Shown here: positions 12,909 to 23,800 of the stretch, piece by piece | Numbering within the stretch: the first letter of the stretch is position 1 | Layout of the letters: the number at the start of each line of letters is the position of its first letter | Assembly (NCBI GenBank): GCA_030278955.1 | Contig: JAOANR010000014.1 | Span: 33,493,453-33,557,452, forward strand | Length of the DNA stretch: 64,000 nt | Reading direction: 5' to 3' | Source of the DNA: Hygrophila difformis | Taxonomy: Eukaryota; Streptophyta; Magnoliopsida; Lamiales; Acanthaceae | Made by a program: the position numbers and the translations under genes | The notes under the pieces: model-generated | The model's database searches: none | Told to the model about the DNA's origin: nothing | What the model saw: the letters and a program-made list of their open reading frames with translations, nothing else

Positions 12909-13230
12909 GGGTTTGTTCTGCACACAGCTTTTGGAAGCTTTTAGGAGCTTTAACTTTTACTTCACAAGATTAATCCTTTTCTGCCCACTAGCTTTGGTTG
13001 TAAATTGTAGCTCCGAAAAATTCTACAATCAGAAGCTACTCTCAGTAGGCTTTCAAAAGCTAATTTTCAAATTTAAATATTTTTCATCTTCGAATTATAA
13101 TTTATGACAACTACAACTACTTGTACCGAACGTTTATGCAAAAACTGATAGTTACAGCTCTTACAGCTCCCAACAGCTACAACTCTCTACAGCTGCAGCT
13201 CGAGCTACATCTCTACGTGCAGAACATACC
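12909..13230. mobile_element. Tourist-like (PIF/Harbinger) MITE
   Basis: The left end GGGTTTGTTCTGCAC and the complement of the right end, GGTATGTTCTGCAC, form terminal inverted repeats. They are flanked by TTA at 12906-12908 and 13231-13233, the 3-bp target site of PIF/Harbinger elements. The interior is AT-rich with many AGCT-containing short repeats and no ORF. Length is about 322 bp. Confidence 0.7.
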
Positions 13231-13766
13231 TTAGTAATCAATAACTTACACTAATTCATAAAACCAATCAAAATGAACAATCTATACAGGATAGGAAAGA
13301 GGTGGTGTGGGAATGTGAATCTTTATCCAAAAAATAATGAGAAAACGGGAATGTTAATGATGGTGGTTTTTTTCTTTTTTTTTTTTCCCTATAGTTTTTC
13401 ACATTTTCTTATTTCCTAAATTTTAGAGAAAAGTTCCCAAAAATTTATAAAATCTTTTGCCTAAAATTGTCACTAAAATAAGGGAAAAAAAGTTATAAAT
13501 TTTATCTACTGGTTTGAAATTGATACCAAGTTTTATTAAGAAAATTCTACCAAAAAAAGTTTTATTTAGAAAATATTTATTATTAGTTCCCAATTTAATA
13601 TTTTTCTTTGTTGAAAGATCTCAATTTTCACTTTAAGGAAAAGATGATCACGGAATTAGATAGTTAAATTTGTGGCAGTTAACAATATTCAATTGCTAAT
13701 GCATTCTATCAATTTAACTATAGAATTCGGTAGCTACATTGTTTTTGTCTTGTATATTTCACTTTT
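13231..13766. other. AT-rich spacer
   Basis: No coding potential or recognisable repeat is visible between the Tourist-like MITE and the copia element. There is a T-rich run near 13366-13388. Confidence 0.6.
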
Positions 13767-14026
13767 TGTTATGTATTTTGTTACAAAGGGATGTGATTAT
13801 ATATTTATATAGTTTTGTGATGAGGCAAACCAGTGAGAGATAACCGACTGTTCTTATTCTTTTTTACTTCACTTATCCACCATTGTACATTTATAGGCAA
13901 ATTGCCCGAGTGCCACCTCATCTGATAAAAAGATGAGTAGTGACTAATCAAATACACAAGCTACGTGGTAGCATTACAGAATTCTTAGCCATTAAGATGT
14001 CCACATAAATATATTAGTTTATAACA
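13767..14026 (-). repeat. Copia 3' LTR
   Basis: 260 bp, TG..CA ended. On the minus strand it is directly preceded by the purine-rich CCAAGGGGGAG, the likely second-strand primer, at 14027-14037. Confidence 0.92.
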
Positions 14027-14162
14027 CTCCCCCTTGGACATCTGTTATACAAAGAATATGTCTCGTTAAAACATTACTAGGAAAAAACCCTGTGGGAAAA
14101 AATCTTAGTGAAGGAAAAAGAGTACAATATTCTTGTATTTATTTCTCCCCCTGATTTGGACA

Positions 14163-17100
14163 TCACTTTATATCTCGAAGCCGCCGCATTCCAATTTTCT
14201 TTATGAGCTTCTTGAACGTTGCAGTTGGTAATGCCTTGGTCAACAGATCCGCTAAGTTCTCATCTAATCGAATTTGTTGCACATCAATTTCACCATTCTT
14301 TTGAAGATCATGTGTATAGAAAAATTTTGGTGAAATGTGTTTAGTCCTATCTCCATTTATATAACCCTCTTTCAATTGGGCTATACAAGCCGAATTATCT
14401 TCAAATAAAATTGTTGGGGGCATTTTTGGTTCAGTGACCAAGCCACAATTTTTCAATATATGATTTGTCATTGACCTCAACCAAACACATTCTCGACTAG
14501 CCTCATGGATTGCTAATATTTCAGCATGATTTGATGAAGTAGCCGTTAATGTTTGTTTCATAGATCTCCATGAGATAGCAGTTCCACCACACACAAAAAT
14601 ATAGCCTGTTTAAGATTTGGCTTTGTGTGGATCTGATAAATATCATGCATCGGCATATCCGATCAAATCATGTCGAGAATCTTTTGGATAAAATAATCCA
14701 AGGTCAATTGTTCCTTGGAGATAGCGAAAGATTTGTTTTATGCCTTTCCAATGTCGTTGAGTAGGGCAAGAACTAAATCTTGCAAGTAAGTTAACAGCAA
14801 ATGCGATATCAGGTCGTGTGCTATTTGCAAGATACATTAACGCGCCAATCGCGCTTAAATATGGCACTTCTGGACCAAGTTGTTCTTCATCATCTTCCTT
14901 TGGCCTAAATGGATCCTTTGCAGGATCAAGTGCTCGAACGACCATTGGACTACTTAACGGATGAGCATAATCCATTCGAAATTGCTTCAATACCTTTTGG
15001 GTATAAGCTGATTGATGAACAAAAATACCCTTATCCAAATGCTCAATTTGCAAGCCAAGGCAGAATTTTGTTTTTCCAAAATCCTTTATTTCGAACTCCC
15101 TTTTCAGATATTCAATTGCCTTTTCTAGTTCTTCAGGAGTTTCAATTAAATTTAAATCATCAACATAGACTGCGATGATTACATATTCTGACCCATTTTT
15201 CGTTATAAAAACACATGGGCATATAGGGTCATTTATATAACCTTCATTAATTAAACTTTCGCTGAGGCGATTGTACCACATTCGGCCAGATTGCTTGAGC
15301 CCGTAAAGTGATTTTTGCAATTTGATGGAGTACACTTCTCTGGGCTTTGAGTTGTAAGATTCAGGCAATTTAAATCCTTCAGGTATTTTCATATAAATAT
15401 CATTCTCCAATGAGCCATATAAGTAAGCAGTAACAACATCCATCAGCCTCATTTCTAGCTTTTCTCGTACTGCTAGGCTCATGAGATACCTGAAAGTTAT
15501 TCAATCCATAACCGGGGAATGTGTTTCTTCAAAATCAATTCCCGGTCTTTGGTAAAATCCTTGGGCTACAAGCCTTGCTTTGTATCTTGCAATTTCATTA
15601 TTTTCATTTCTTTTTCTCACAAACACCCACCTGTAGCCAACTGGTTTTACATTTTCAGGTGTTTGGTCTATAGGGCCGAATACTTTTCTTTTGTTCAGTG
15701 AATCCAATTCTGATTTAATTGCATCTTTCCATTTTGGCCAATCATCTCTTTGCCGACATTCATCAACTGATTTTGGTTCAGGATCCTCGTCATCTTTCAT
15801 CATCTCAAGTGCTACATTATATGCAAATGGTTGATCAACTTTGATTTCTTTTCGGTTCCAATACTTTCCAGAAGTGATATAATTGAAAGCAGTTTCAATA
15901 GTTTCACTTTCTTCTGGATTAGCATTTTCAGCATCAACTTCTTCAAAAGTTGAATTTATTACCTCTTCGGGTTTTTCATTATCCACGTGTATAATTCTTT
16001 TCTTTCGTGGATTTTTATCTTTGGAACCCACTGGTCTACCACGCTTTTGTCGTGGATTAGATTCATTAGCACCTGGAATTTGCCCTTCAGGTATATTTAT
16101 TTTGGCCGGTGCATTTGCTGCTTCAATGTAAGATTTTGTTACTCTTCCAGCATCATTAAAAGCATCAGGCAATTGATTTGCAATCCTTTTCAAATGCACA
16201 ATTCTTTGCACTTCTAATTCACATTGTTTTGTACGAGGATCACATATATCAAGTGGGATTTTCCACGAAATTTCCTTTTTCAGTTGATTACTTCCTCCCC
16301 CTAATGTCGGGAAATGTGATTCGTCAAAATGACAATCTGCAAATCTTGCAGTAAATAAATCACCCGTTGTTGGTTCAAGATATTTAATAATCGAGGGTGA
16401 TTCATACCCGGCATAGATGCCCATCCTTTTTTGAGGTCTCATTTTTGTCATTTGAGGTGGTGCTATTGGTACATATACAGCACACCCAAAAATTCTTAAA
16501 TGGGAAATATCGGGTTCTTTTCCCGTTATAATTTGAGTAGGGGAGTAGCTATGATAGCTTGTCGGCCTGATTTTCACTAATGCTGCTGCATGCAATATAG
16601 CATGTCCCCAAGCAGAAACAGGGAGTTTTGATTTCATCAATAAAGGTCGTGCAATTAATTACAACCTTTTGATTAATGATTCAGCCAGACCATTTTGGGT
16701 ATGCACATACGGAACTAGATGTTCTACAGTGATACCAACAGATGTGCAAAAATCATCAAAAGCATTTGATGTGTATTCTCCAGCATTATCAAGGCGTATT
16801 TTCTTTATTGGATAATCAGGAAATTGTGCTCGCAATTTAATAATTTGTGCAAGTAGTCTAGCAAAGGCTAGGTTGCGAGTTGACAATAAACAGACATGGG
16901 ACCATCTTGTTGATGCATCAATTAGTACCATAAAGTACTTGAATGGTCCACAAGGTGGATCTATTGGCCCACATATATCGCCTTGAATTCTTTCCAAAAA
17001 TGCAGGGGATTCAATTCCCACTTTTGCTGGAGATGGCCGGTAATTAATTTTCCTTGATAGCAAGTAGCACATGTAAACTCATTTGGATTCAAAACCATTT

Positions 17101-17629
17101 TATGGTTTAATTTATGGCCACTGGAATTTTCAATTATTCGCCTCAACATCACGCTGCCCGGATGTCCAAGCCTTTCATGCCAGGTTATAAATTCACTAGT
17201 AGCCTTTAGGCCTACTAGGTTATGTACTTCTCCGGCATAAATTTTTGTATAATATAATCCGGATGTCAAACATGGCAGCTTTTCATGAACAAACTTTTCA
17301 CCATTGATGGTTTGGGTAATTAAAACATACTCATTTCCTGCCTCATTTAAAGTTTCAATGTGATAGCCATTTTTTCGAATATCACCAAAACTTGGCAAGT
17401 TCCTCCGAGCCTTGCTTGAAAATAGGGCATTTTCAAATGCCAATTTTGTCCCTTTAGGGAGAAATATAACGGCTCTTCCAGATCCTTCAATACAATTTTC
17501 ATTACCGCTTATAGTTTTCACTGCGGTCTTTCCCAATTTTAATTGGGAGAAAAAGCTTTTGCTTTTTAAGATACTGTGCGTTGTAGCACTATCAATGAGG
17601 CAGATTTCATTTTCAACTTGGCCATCCAT
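14163..17629 (-). pseudogene. Copia protease-integrase-RT-RNase H, broken
   Basis: The reading starts with a protease motif CLIDSATTHS (DSA where most families have DSG). The integrase zinc finger follows (WHERLGHPG..CATC), then the catalytic residues in LIDASTRW, RLDNAGEY and HTQNGLAES. RT has the copia active site VYVDDLN near 15155, and RNase H ends at 14163. Damage: a frameshift near 17050 and in-frame stops near 16660, 15502, 14641 and 14610. Two of these (near 16660 and 14610) read as CAA to TAA by comparison with the family consensus. Everything from 17072 to 14163 is otherwise in one frame, so this was recently one polyprotein. Confidence 0.92.
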
Positions 17630-17672
17630 TTCTAAAAATAGAACTCCGATAGAACTCCTCGTGCTGATAACG

Positions 17673-17933
17673 TGTTATGTATTTTGTTACAAAGGGCTGT
17701 GATTATATATTTATATAGTTTTGTGATGAGGCAAACAAGTGAGAGATAACCGACTGTTCTTATTCTTTTTTACTTCACTTATCCACCATTGTACATTTAT
17801 AGGCAAATTGCCCGAGTGCCACCTCATCTGATAAAAAGATGAGTAGTGACTAATCAAATACACAAGCTACGTGGTAGCATTACAAAATTCCTTAGCCATT
17901 AAGATGTCCACATAAATATATTAGTTTATAACA
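17673..17933 (-). repeat. Copia 5' LTR
   Basis: 261 bp, TG..CA ended. The minus-strand sequence just inside it, CGTTATCAGCACGAGGAG, should hold the primer-binding site. I do not recognise it as the 3' end of initiator-Met tRNA, so the primer tRNA is unassigned. Confidence 0.92.
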
Positions 17934-17990
17934 CTTTTCAACATTTTAAAAAATTATTATACTCCTTGAAACAGATACTTATGTTTAATT

Positions 17991-18177
17991 TACGGGATGG
18001 GGACCTAGCCCACCTGGTCTAGTGGTCATGTTCCATTACTTTCAACCTTATAGTTGCGGGTTTGATTCACACCTCGCCCCCATCACCCCTTTAAGTCATT
18101 GTGTAATTTGTATGATTTGGACTCTCATACATCTTTGCTGGCACATGAATGTCAATGTTTACAAAAATAGAAATATT
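17991..18177 (+). mobile_element. SINE (tRNA-derived) with perfect 12-bp TSD
   Basis: TTATGTTTAATT occurs on both sides (17979-17990 and 18178-18189), a clean target-site duplication. The body has a box A-like GGTCTAGTGGTCATG at 18015 and a box B-like GCGGGTTTGATTCAC at 18056, the internal RNA polymerase III promoter of tRNA-derived SINEs. A CTCTCATACATCTTTGCTGG block near 18121 recurs in the copies at 26827 and 31568. Confidence 0.85.
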
Positions 18178-18280
18178 TTATGTTTAATTATTAGTTTTTT
18201 ATACAATGGCGCAGATAGCACAACCGGTTTAAAGAACACAAATAAAAAGGAAAATACTTCCTCTGTCCCATTTGAAATGT

Positions 18281-18950
18281 TGGCATGGGAGCCAGAACTG
18301 TAGCACTTAGCATCCCGGAAGGACCCTGCTCTAAGCAACGTGCCAAGAGGTTCCTCAACACCATCGCCAAAATACTATCCGATGAATCCGAGGTGTGGGA
18401 ACAGAAATTGAGCTACCCGGATAAAAATGGGCCGAGATTGATAATCCATTTAATTGAAGATGTTGGGCCAAGGAACTTAATGAAGAAGTAGAAGTGTCGA
18501 GACCCACATGAGCTCAAGGCCCACAAGCAAGACCACCAACACATTATGGATGTACTTAGACTTTATTATTTCCGTAGCTTTGGTACTTGTTTAATTTACA
18601 TAGCAAGTCGTTTAATTCAGTGTAATATGGTTTGCCTATATATAGGGCATTACCAATACTTTGTAATGCACCTTTTGAAATGAATATACTTTGAATACAC
18701 TTGGAGAGTGTGGTATGCTTTGTTTGAAAGGTCATATGAATTCTTCCACCAAGGTTGAATTCCTTTTGAGCATTGAGGAGTGCTTGATCGTATCGCCACC
18801 TTGAGGTCATCGGTTGAGGGATTGATGAACACTATGTGTTAGTAAATCCAAGATTGAGTTTCCGACTTGGTATCCTCATCTATCCCTTTTATTTTCCATT
18901 GTTCATCTTCTTCTTGTTCCATAAATCGTATCCAATCCCGATCCATGGCA
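18281..18950 (+). repeat. Gypsy 5' LTR
   Basis: 670 bp. TATATATA at 18637-18644 is the likely core promoter. An ORF open from the LTR start to 18491 encodes an RAKRF-containing tail, which is probably the original polyprotein C-terminus as it would be read in the 3' LTR. Confidence 0.95.
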
Positions 18951-18955
18951 TCTCT

Positions 18956-18968
18956 TGGTATCAGAGCC
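18956..18968 (+). other. Primer-binding site (initiator Met tRNA)
   Basis: TGGTATCAGAGCC lies five bases inside the 5' LTR and is complementary to the 3' end of plant initiator Met tRNA. It is the usual minus-strand primer site for this superfamily. Confidence 0.93.
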
Positions 18969-20862
18969 TAGATTGGATCGATTTATCATTTCCATTTCTT
19001 GTCAAAAATTCAAAAAAAAAAAAACTCAAAAATAGAGTTTCTGTGTACTGTTCATCGAACATCCGTTTTGCTCAGGCCATAATCTTTGATTTCTGAGTTC
19101 ATATTTGGATTGAGTAGGTCGATTGCATAGAGATTTATATAAAGTTCTTCCGATTTGGCCAAGGGATCAATTTTCTATGAATTTTTGAAGTTCTTGGTCA
19201 TTTTTCACCAAAAATATTTTTCTTCATTTTTCTTGGGTTTGATCTTGTGTTTCACCTCACCATTTGGAAGCATATTTCATTTAGCAATATTATATCACCC
19301 ATTCCAAGGGGTTATGCTGCCCAAATTTTCCCAAATCCATTTCCTTCACCAAAACTCCATTTCCAAACCCTAGAACATAAGAACCTGTCCTCTGTCCGAA
19401 TTTTCTGGTCACAGGTTGTTCATAATTTTGCAAATCTGAGTCCATAATCTTGTTCCTCTCATCGAATACATAGGTTTGCATATAAAGAACATCAAAAACG
19501 GACATCGGGAGCCAAAGTTATGGCCATTTGAAAATTCAAGCAAGTTCTTGATGTTCTTCACCAAAAATCCAAAAATCTCCATATTTTGCTCTTTGGTCTT
19601 GTGATTTTCTGTTTTCACTCACTTTGTGGATTGTATTTGCATTAATTATTAGTTTGTATGCTTAATTAGTTATTATGCAAGCTTAATCCGAGAGTGTTGA
19701 GTGATTATTGAGAGTTGGGATTAATTTTGGTTTGGGATTTGTTCTTGAGTGTTCATAGTGTTCTTGCTTGAACTTGAAGAACATCATAAAATCTTCAAGT
19801 GTGTTCTTGATGAGTTTTGTTTGATCCAAATAACCTATCTCAAGGTTGTTATTGGGAAATCACTCTAGACAATTAGTACAAAGGGGACCAATCAATTAAT
19901 TGCAAGATAGGGACATAGTACCACCCATTAAAAATCCCATATTATTTCTCTATTAGTACCTACACAAATGGGACAAGGGTTGAAAATTGTACAAGGGAAC
20001 CGGTCCATTATTTCAAAAGTGAGAAGGACTTGTACCGTGAGGGGACCATTGATCAATTTGATTCTTCATATTTCGGTGGCCCCCACATGTGTTGAAGACC
20101 ACATCTCAAATTCCAACAAGTGGGTCTTTAAATTGGACTGATTGTTATTTGATTGTGTAAAAGTTTGGTTTAATTAATTGGGCAATCACTTTTATTGTTC
20201 AATTGATTAAATTAAATTGGGTATTTATTTTAATGTGCGATTTCACTGATTTAAATCACGAACAATCTATCGGGTTGAAGTTCCGTCAGTGTTTACACCT
20301 GACAGTGGAATTCCCCGAGGAATAAGTGCTTGTCACCGTTCCTCTGATTTATTTCACAAATCACAGAGTTGAAGCTCCGTCTGCAATTGCAGATAGTGGA
20401 GTTCCCCAACAGTGAATTTTTACCCTGCTACCCTTGTCAGCAGTCCGGTTGTATTTATTGGGTTTGTGTGTGAGGCATATATTTGTGATTCCGAGTGTTT
20501 TATTTTGTGAGGTTTTTACTTTGCACTTTAAAATTGCGAGGAATCGGATTTATTGGTTGCAGGCTGATTAAATTTGCAAACTATAATTTGTGCACTGCAA
20601 TCACACACATAATCTGTGCCTTTCATTGATAGAGTCGAACATTGCATTCTGATTCTTGCACTGTGCGTCCAATAATTCTATTTTACTCACCATCTGATTG
20701 TTGGTTGATACGATTGAGCATTATCCGGATTATTAGGAACCAACCGGTGGAGAATTCGGACCTACAGTGAGGGATACAGTTGTGAGATCACTCTACAAAT
20801 TTCCTGTTGATTTCTACTAACCTCTTATACATATATCTAGTTTTCTTTGCATTTGAACTGAA
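18969..20862 (+). other. Gypsy untranslated leader
   Basis: About 1.9 kb between the PBS and gag with no long ORF. It contains two degenerate stretches (about 19100-19190 and 19455-19535) with the phrase CATATAAAGAAC..AAAGTTATGGCCATTTGAA, which resemble the modules of the element at 11025-12668. Near 20265-20410 there are repeated GTTGAAGYTCCGTC and GGAATTCCCC-like phrases. Confidence 0.8.
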
Positions 20863-23800
20863 ATGGCAGGAAGTACTGATCAAAGATTTGACCAAATCAT
20901 GGCCGCCATCCAGGCATTATCCGAGACCACAGCCCGAAGGTCTGATTTTGATTCCATGCGCCGAACCGTAGATGAAACTGAGGCGCGAGTCACTGAAATC
21001 ACTGAGCGCATAGACATCTTAGCTACCGAAGTAGCGAGAGGGAATTCCTTATGGGGAGAGGCGCTCCAAACTCGAGTCATGCAACAAGTTGAGCGCAGGC
21101 TTGAGGAAGCTTTCTGTCATACTCCGTCACCTCCCAATGTCACCCCCGGAAGCACAAGTGGAGTGAACAGATCAGACATGGAAGAAGCAGATGCAGCCAT
21201 TGAGGAGAGGGAAGTACAATTTGGAACATACAACAGACATCAAGGCCCACGAGGCCCACGAACAGCACCACCACCGCCACCTCGGCCGCGGGTCCCGACA
21301 AATACTCAGTTCCAGAATCCACCACCACCTCCGGCACCTGCCGCCCCAGCAGTAGCTCCAAGACCACCATTACATCAACCCATTCGGCAGAGGGTAAACA
21401 TAAATCCCCCTCCAGTGGACCTTCCCGAAAACGATTTCGAGGAGGAGGACATACATCGAGCCCCTGTTGAGCACAACCGACTAGAAGCTGATCTTCGAGG
21501 AATCAAATTCACAATTCCAGCATTCAAAGGCACGAATGATCCAGAGGAATTCATCGATTGGAGGCAATCTATTGAGTTGATCTACGATTGCCAACAATAC
21601 AACGAGTTCACAAAGATCCAACTTGCCGTTTGTGAATTCAAGGACTATGCTCTCACTTGGTGGCAGAAAATTCAACACGATGGACAGCGTCTAGGACTTC
21701 CCCCTATTTCTACATGGGCCGAACTGATGCATGCAATGGAAATGAGGTTTGTTCCTAGTAGTTATTTTGATGACTTGTACATGAAGGTTAATTTTTGTGT
21801 GCAGGGTAACCGAACTGTGGACGAATACTACAAGGACTTGGAACGCCTCATGATGCGAGCCCAGATCAATGAGGATGAACCGCTACTGATAGCCAGGTTC
21901 AAAAGAGGATTGAAAAGAGAGGTCCTAGCAGAAATCAAATTAAGGACATACACTGGTTTGGAACATTTGGTGCAGCTAGCCATTGAGATCGATCGCCAAC
22001 TGAGGGATAGACCGGTCAAGTCCACGATCATTTCAAATACCACCAAATATTGGACAACTAGGTCAAATGAACAGCCGTCGAAGCCACATGATCGATACGG
22101 AAAGCCCAATACACCTAAGGATGATAGGCCCAACAGGCCCAAAGCATTTGAGATGGGCAAAGATTTCAAGGATCCATATCGATACAGGAAAGATGAAAGG
22201 GATAAGCCCAAGCGGGACGTCAAGGATGTCACCTGCTTCAAGTGTGGACAGAAAGGTCATTATTCCCGAGATTGTCTGCGAAGAGAAAGGCGAATGGTTA
22301 TGATTGAACCGGGAACTTGGAAAGAAATTGACTCTGATGAAGAGCGAGAGGAAGCTGAGCATGAAGAAGAAGATGGTGGTTATGAACAGTATCCAGATGA
22401 GGGCGAAATGAGCCGAGTAGTCTTGGAAGAAGATGAAGAAGAGTATGTGACGAATTTCATCGCCATGAGGGCATTGACCGCTGACAAAGCTGATGAATCC
22501 AAGAGCAATGCACCGGAACAGAGAGATAATTTATTTCACTATCATTGTAAATTAAAGGGGAATGTAGCATCTCTGATTGTAGACAATGGTAGCTGTGTGA
22601 ACGCTGTAAGCCTGTATACTGTGCGTAGATTAGGACTACCAATGCAAGATCATGTGAAGCCATATCATCTACACTGGATGAATGAGCACGGGACTACAAA
22701 GGTCGCGAAGCAAGCCAGGGTGCCAATTACCATCGGCCCTTACTCAGAGGAGATTTTATGCGATGTAGTGCCCATGACCGCATGTCATGTGTTATTGGGA
22801 AGACCTTGGATGTATGACAAACGAGTCATCTATAGAGGCACAGAGAATGACCTCTCTTTCCGCAATGGCCAAAGCAGAATTATGATGAAGTCACTACCGC
22901 CGAAAACTGTTAAGATTGACCATCGAAATTTAGTGGAAAACATCCGGAAGGAGGAAGAGGAGTTCAAGAGAAAACAGAGAGGTAAAGGGATTATAATTGA
23001 TTCTGATAATTCTAATCCATCTCCTTTACCCTTGACAGGTCATGATCGATGCTTGCTTTTCACAAAGCAAGAACTGGAAGCAGCTATTGAGGACGCACCC
23101 CTACCAGGTCACTGTTTCCTAGCTTTTGTTAAACCAGTTGAAGAAACTTCTAAGAACTCTCATACTACACTCAATGTACCTGAAATTTTTCGCAGGATGC
23201 TCCAAGACAATATGGATGTTTTTCCGGAAGAACTGCCAGCAAGGTTACCACATTTGAGAGGTGTAGAGCATCGGATTGACTTCGTACCAGGAGCGTCAGT
23301 TCCGAATAGGCCTGCATACCGCATGAACCCCGAGGAAACGAAAGAAGTCCAAAAGCAAGTTCAAGAACTGTTGGACAAAGGCTGGGTTCGGGAGAGTCTA
23401 TCTCCATGTGCAGTACCGGTATTGCTGGTACCGAAGAAAAATGGAACGTGGAGGATGTGCGTTGACTGCCGAGCTATTAATGCAATTACAATCAAGTACC
23501 GCCATCCGATCCCACGACTCGATGACATGCTCGATGAGCTCGGTGGAGCAAGTATTTTTACGAAGATAGATCTGAAAAGCGGTTATCACCAGATCCGCAT
23601 GCAGCCAGGAGACGAATGGAAAATAGCTTTCAAAACCAAGTTCGGACTGTATGAATGGCTCGTGATGCCCTTCGGACTTACTAATGCTCCATCCACATTT
23701 ATGAGGCTCATGAATGAAACTTTAAGGGAGTTCATTGGAAAATTCGTTGTTGTGTACTTTGATGATATTCTTATTTATAGTCACAACGAATCTGATCATG

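Larger units (their letters stand above)
13767..17933 (-). mobile_element. Ty1/copia retrotransposon lacking gag
   Basis: The boundaries are firm. Both LTRs start TGTTAT and end ATAACA, and the element is flanked by the 5-bp duplication CTTTT at 13762-13766 and 17934-17938. On the minus strand the order is 5' LTR (17933-17673), protease, integrase, RT, RNase H, a purine tract next to the left LTR, and the 3' LTR. The first coding sequence begins only about 44 bp after the 5' LTR, with the protease, so the leader and gag are absent. The LTRs differ by about three substitutions and one indel in 260 bp, older than the gypsy insertion at 18281. Confidence 0.93.

Noticed and set aside
18015..18070. 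tRNA-like box A and box B sequence
   Set aside because: The spacing and flanks fit a SINE with a 12-bp TSD. No tRNA cloverleaf can be drawn.
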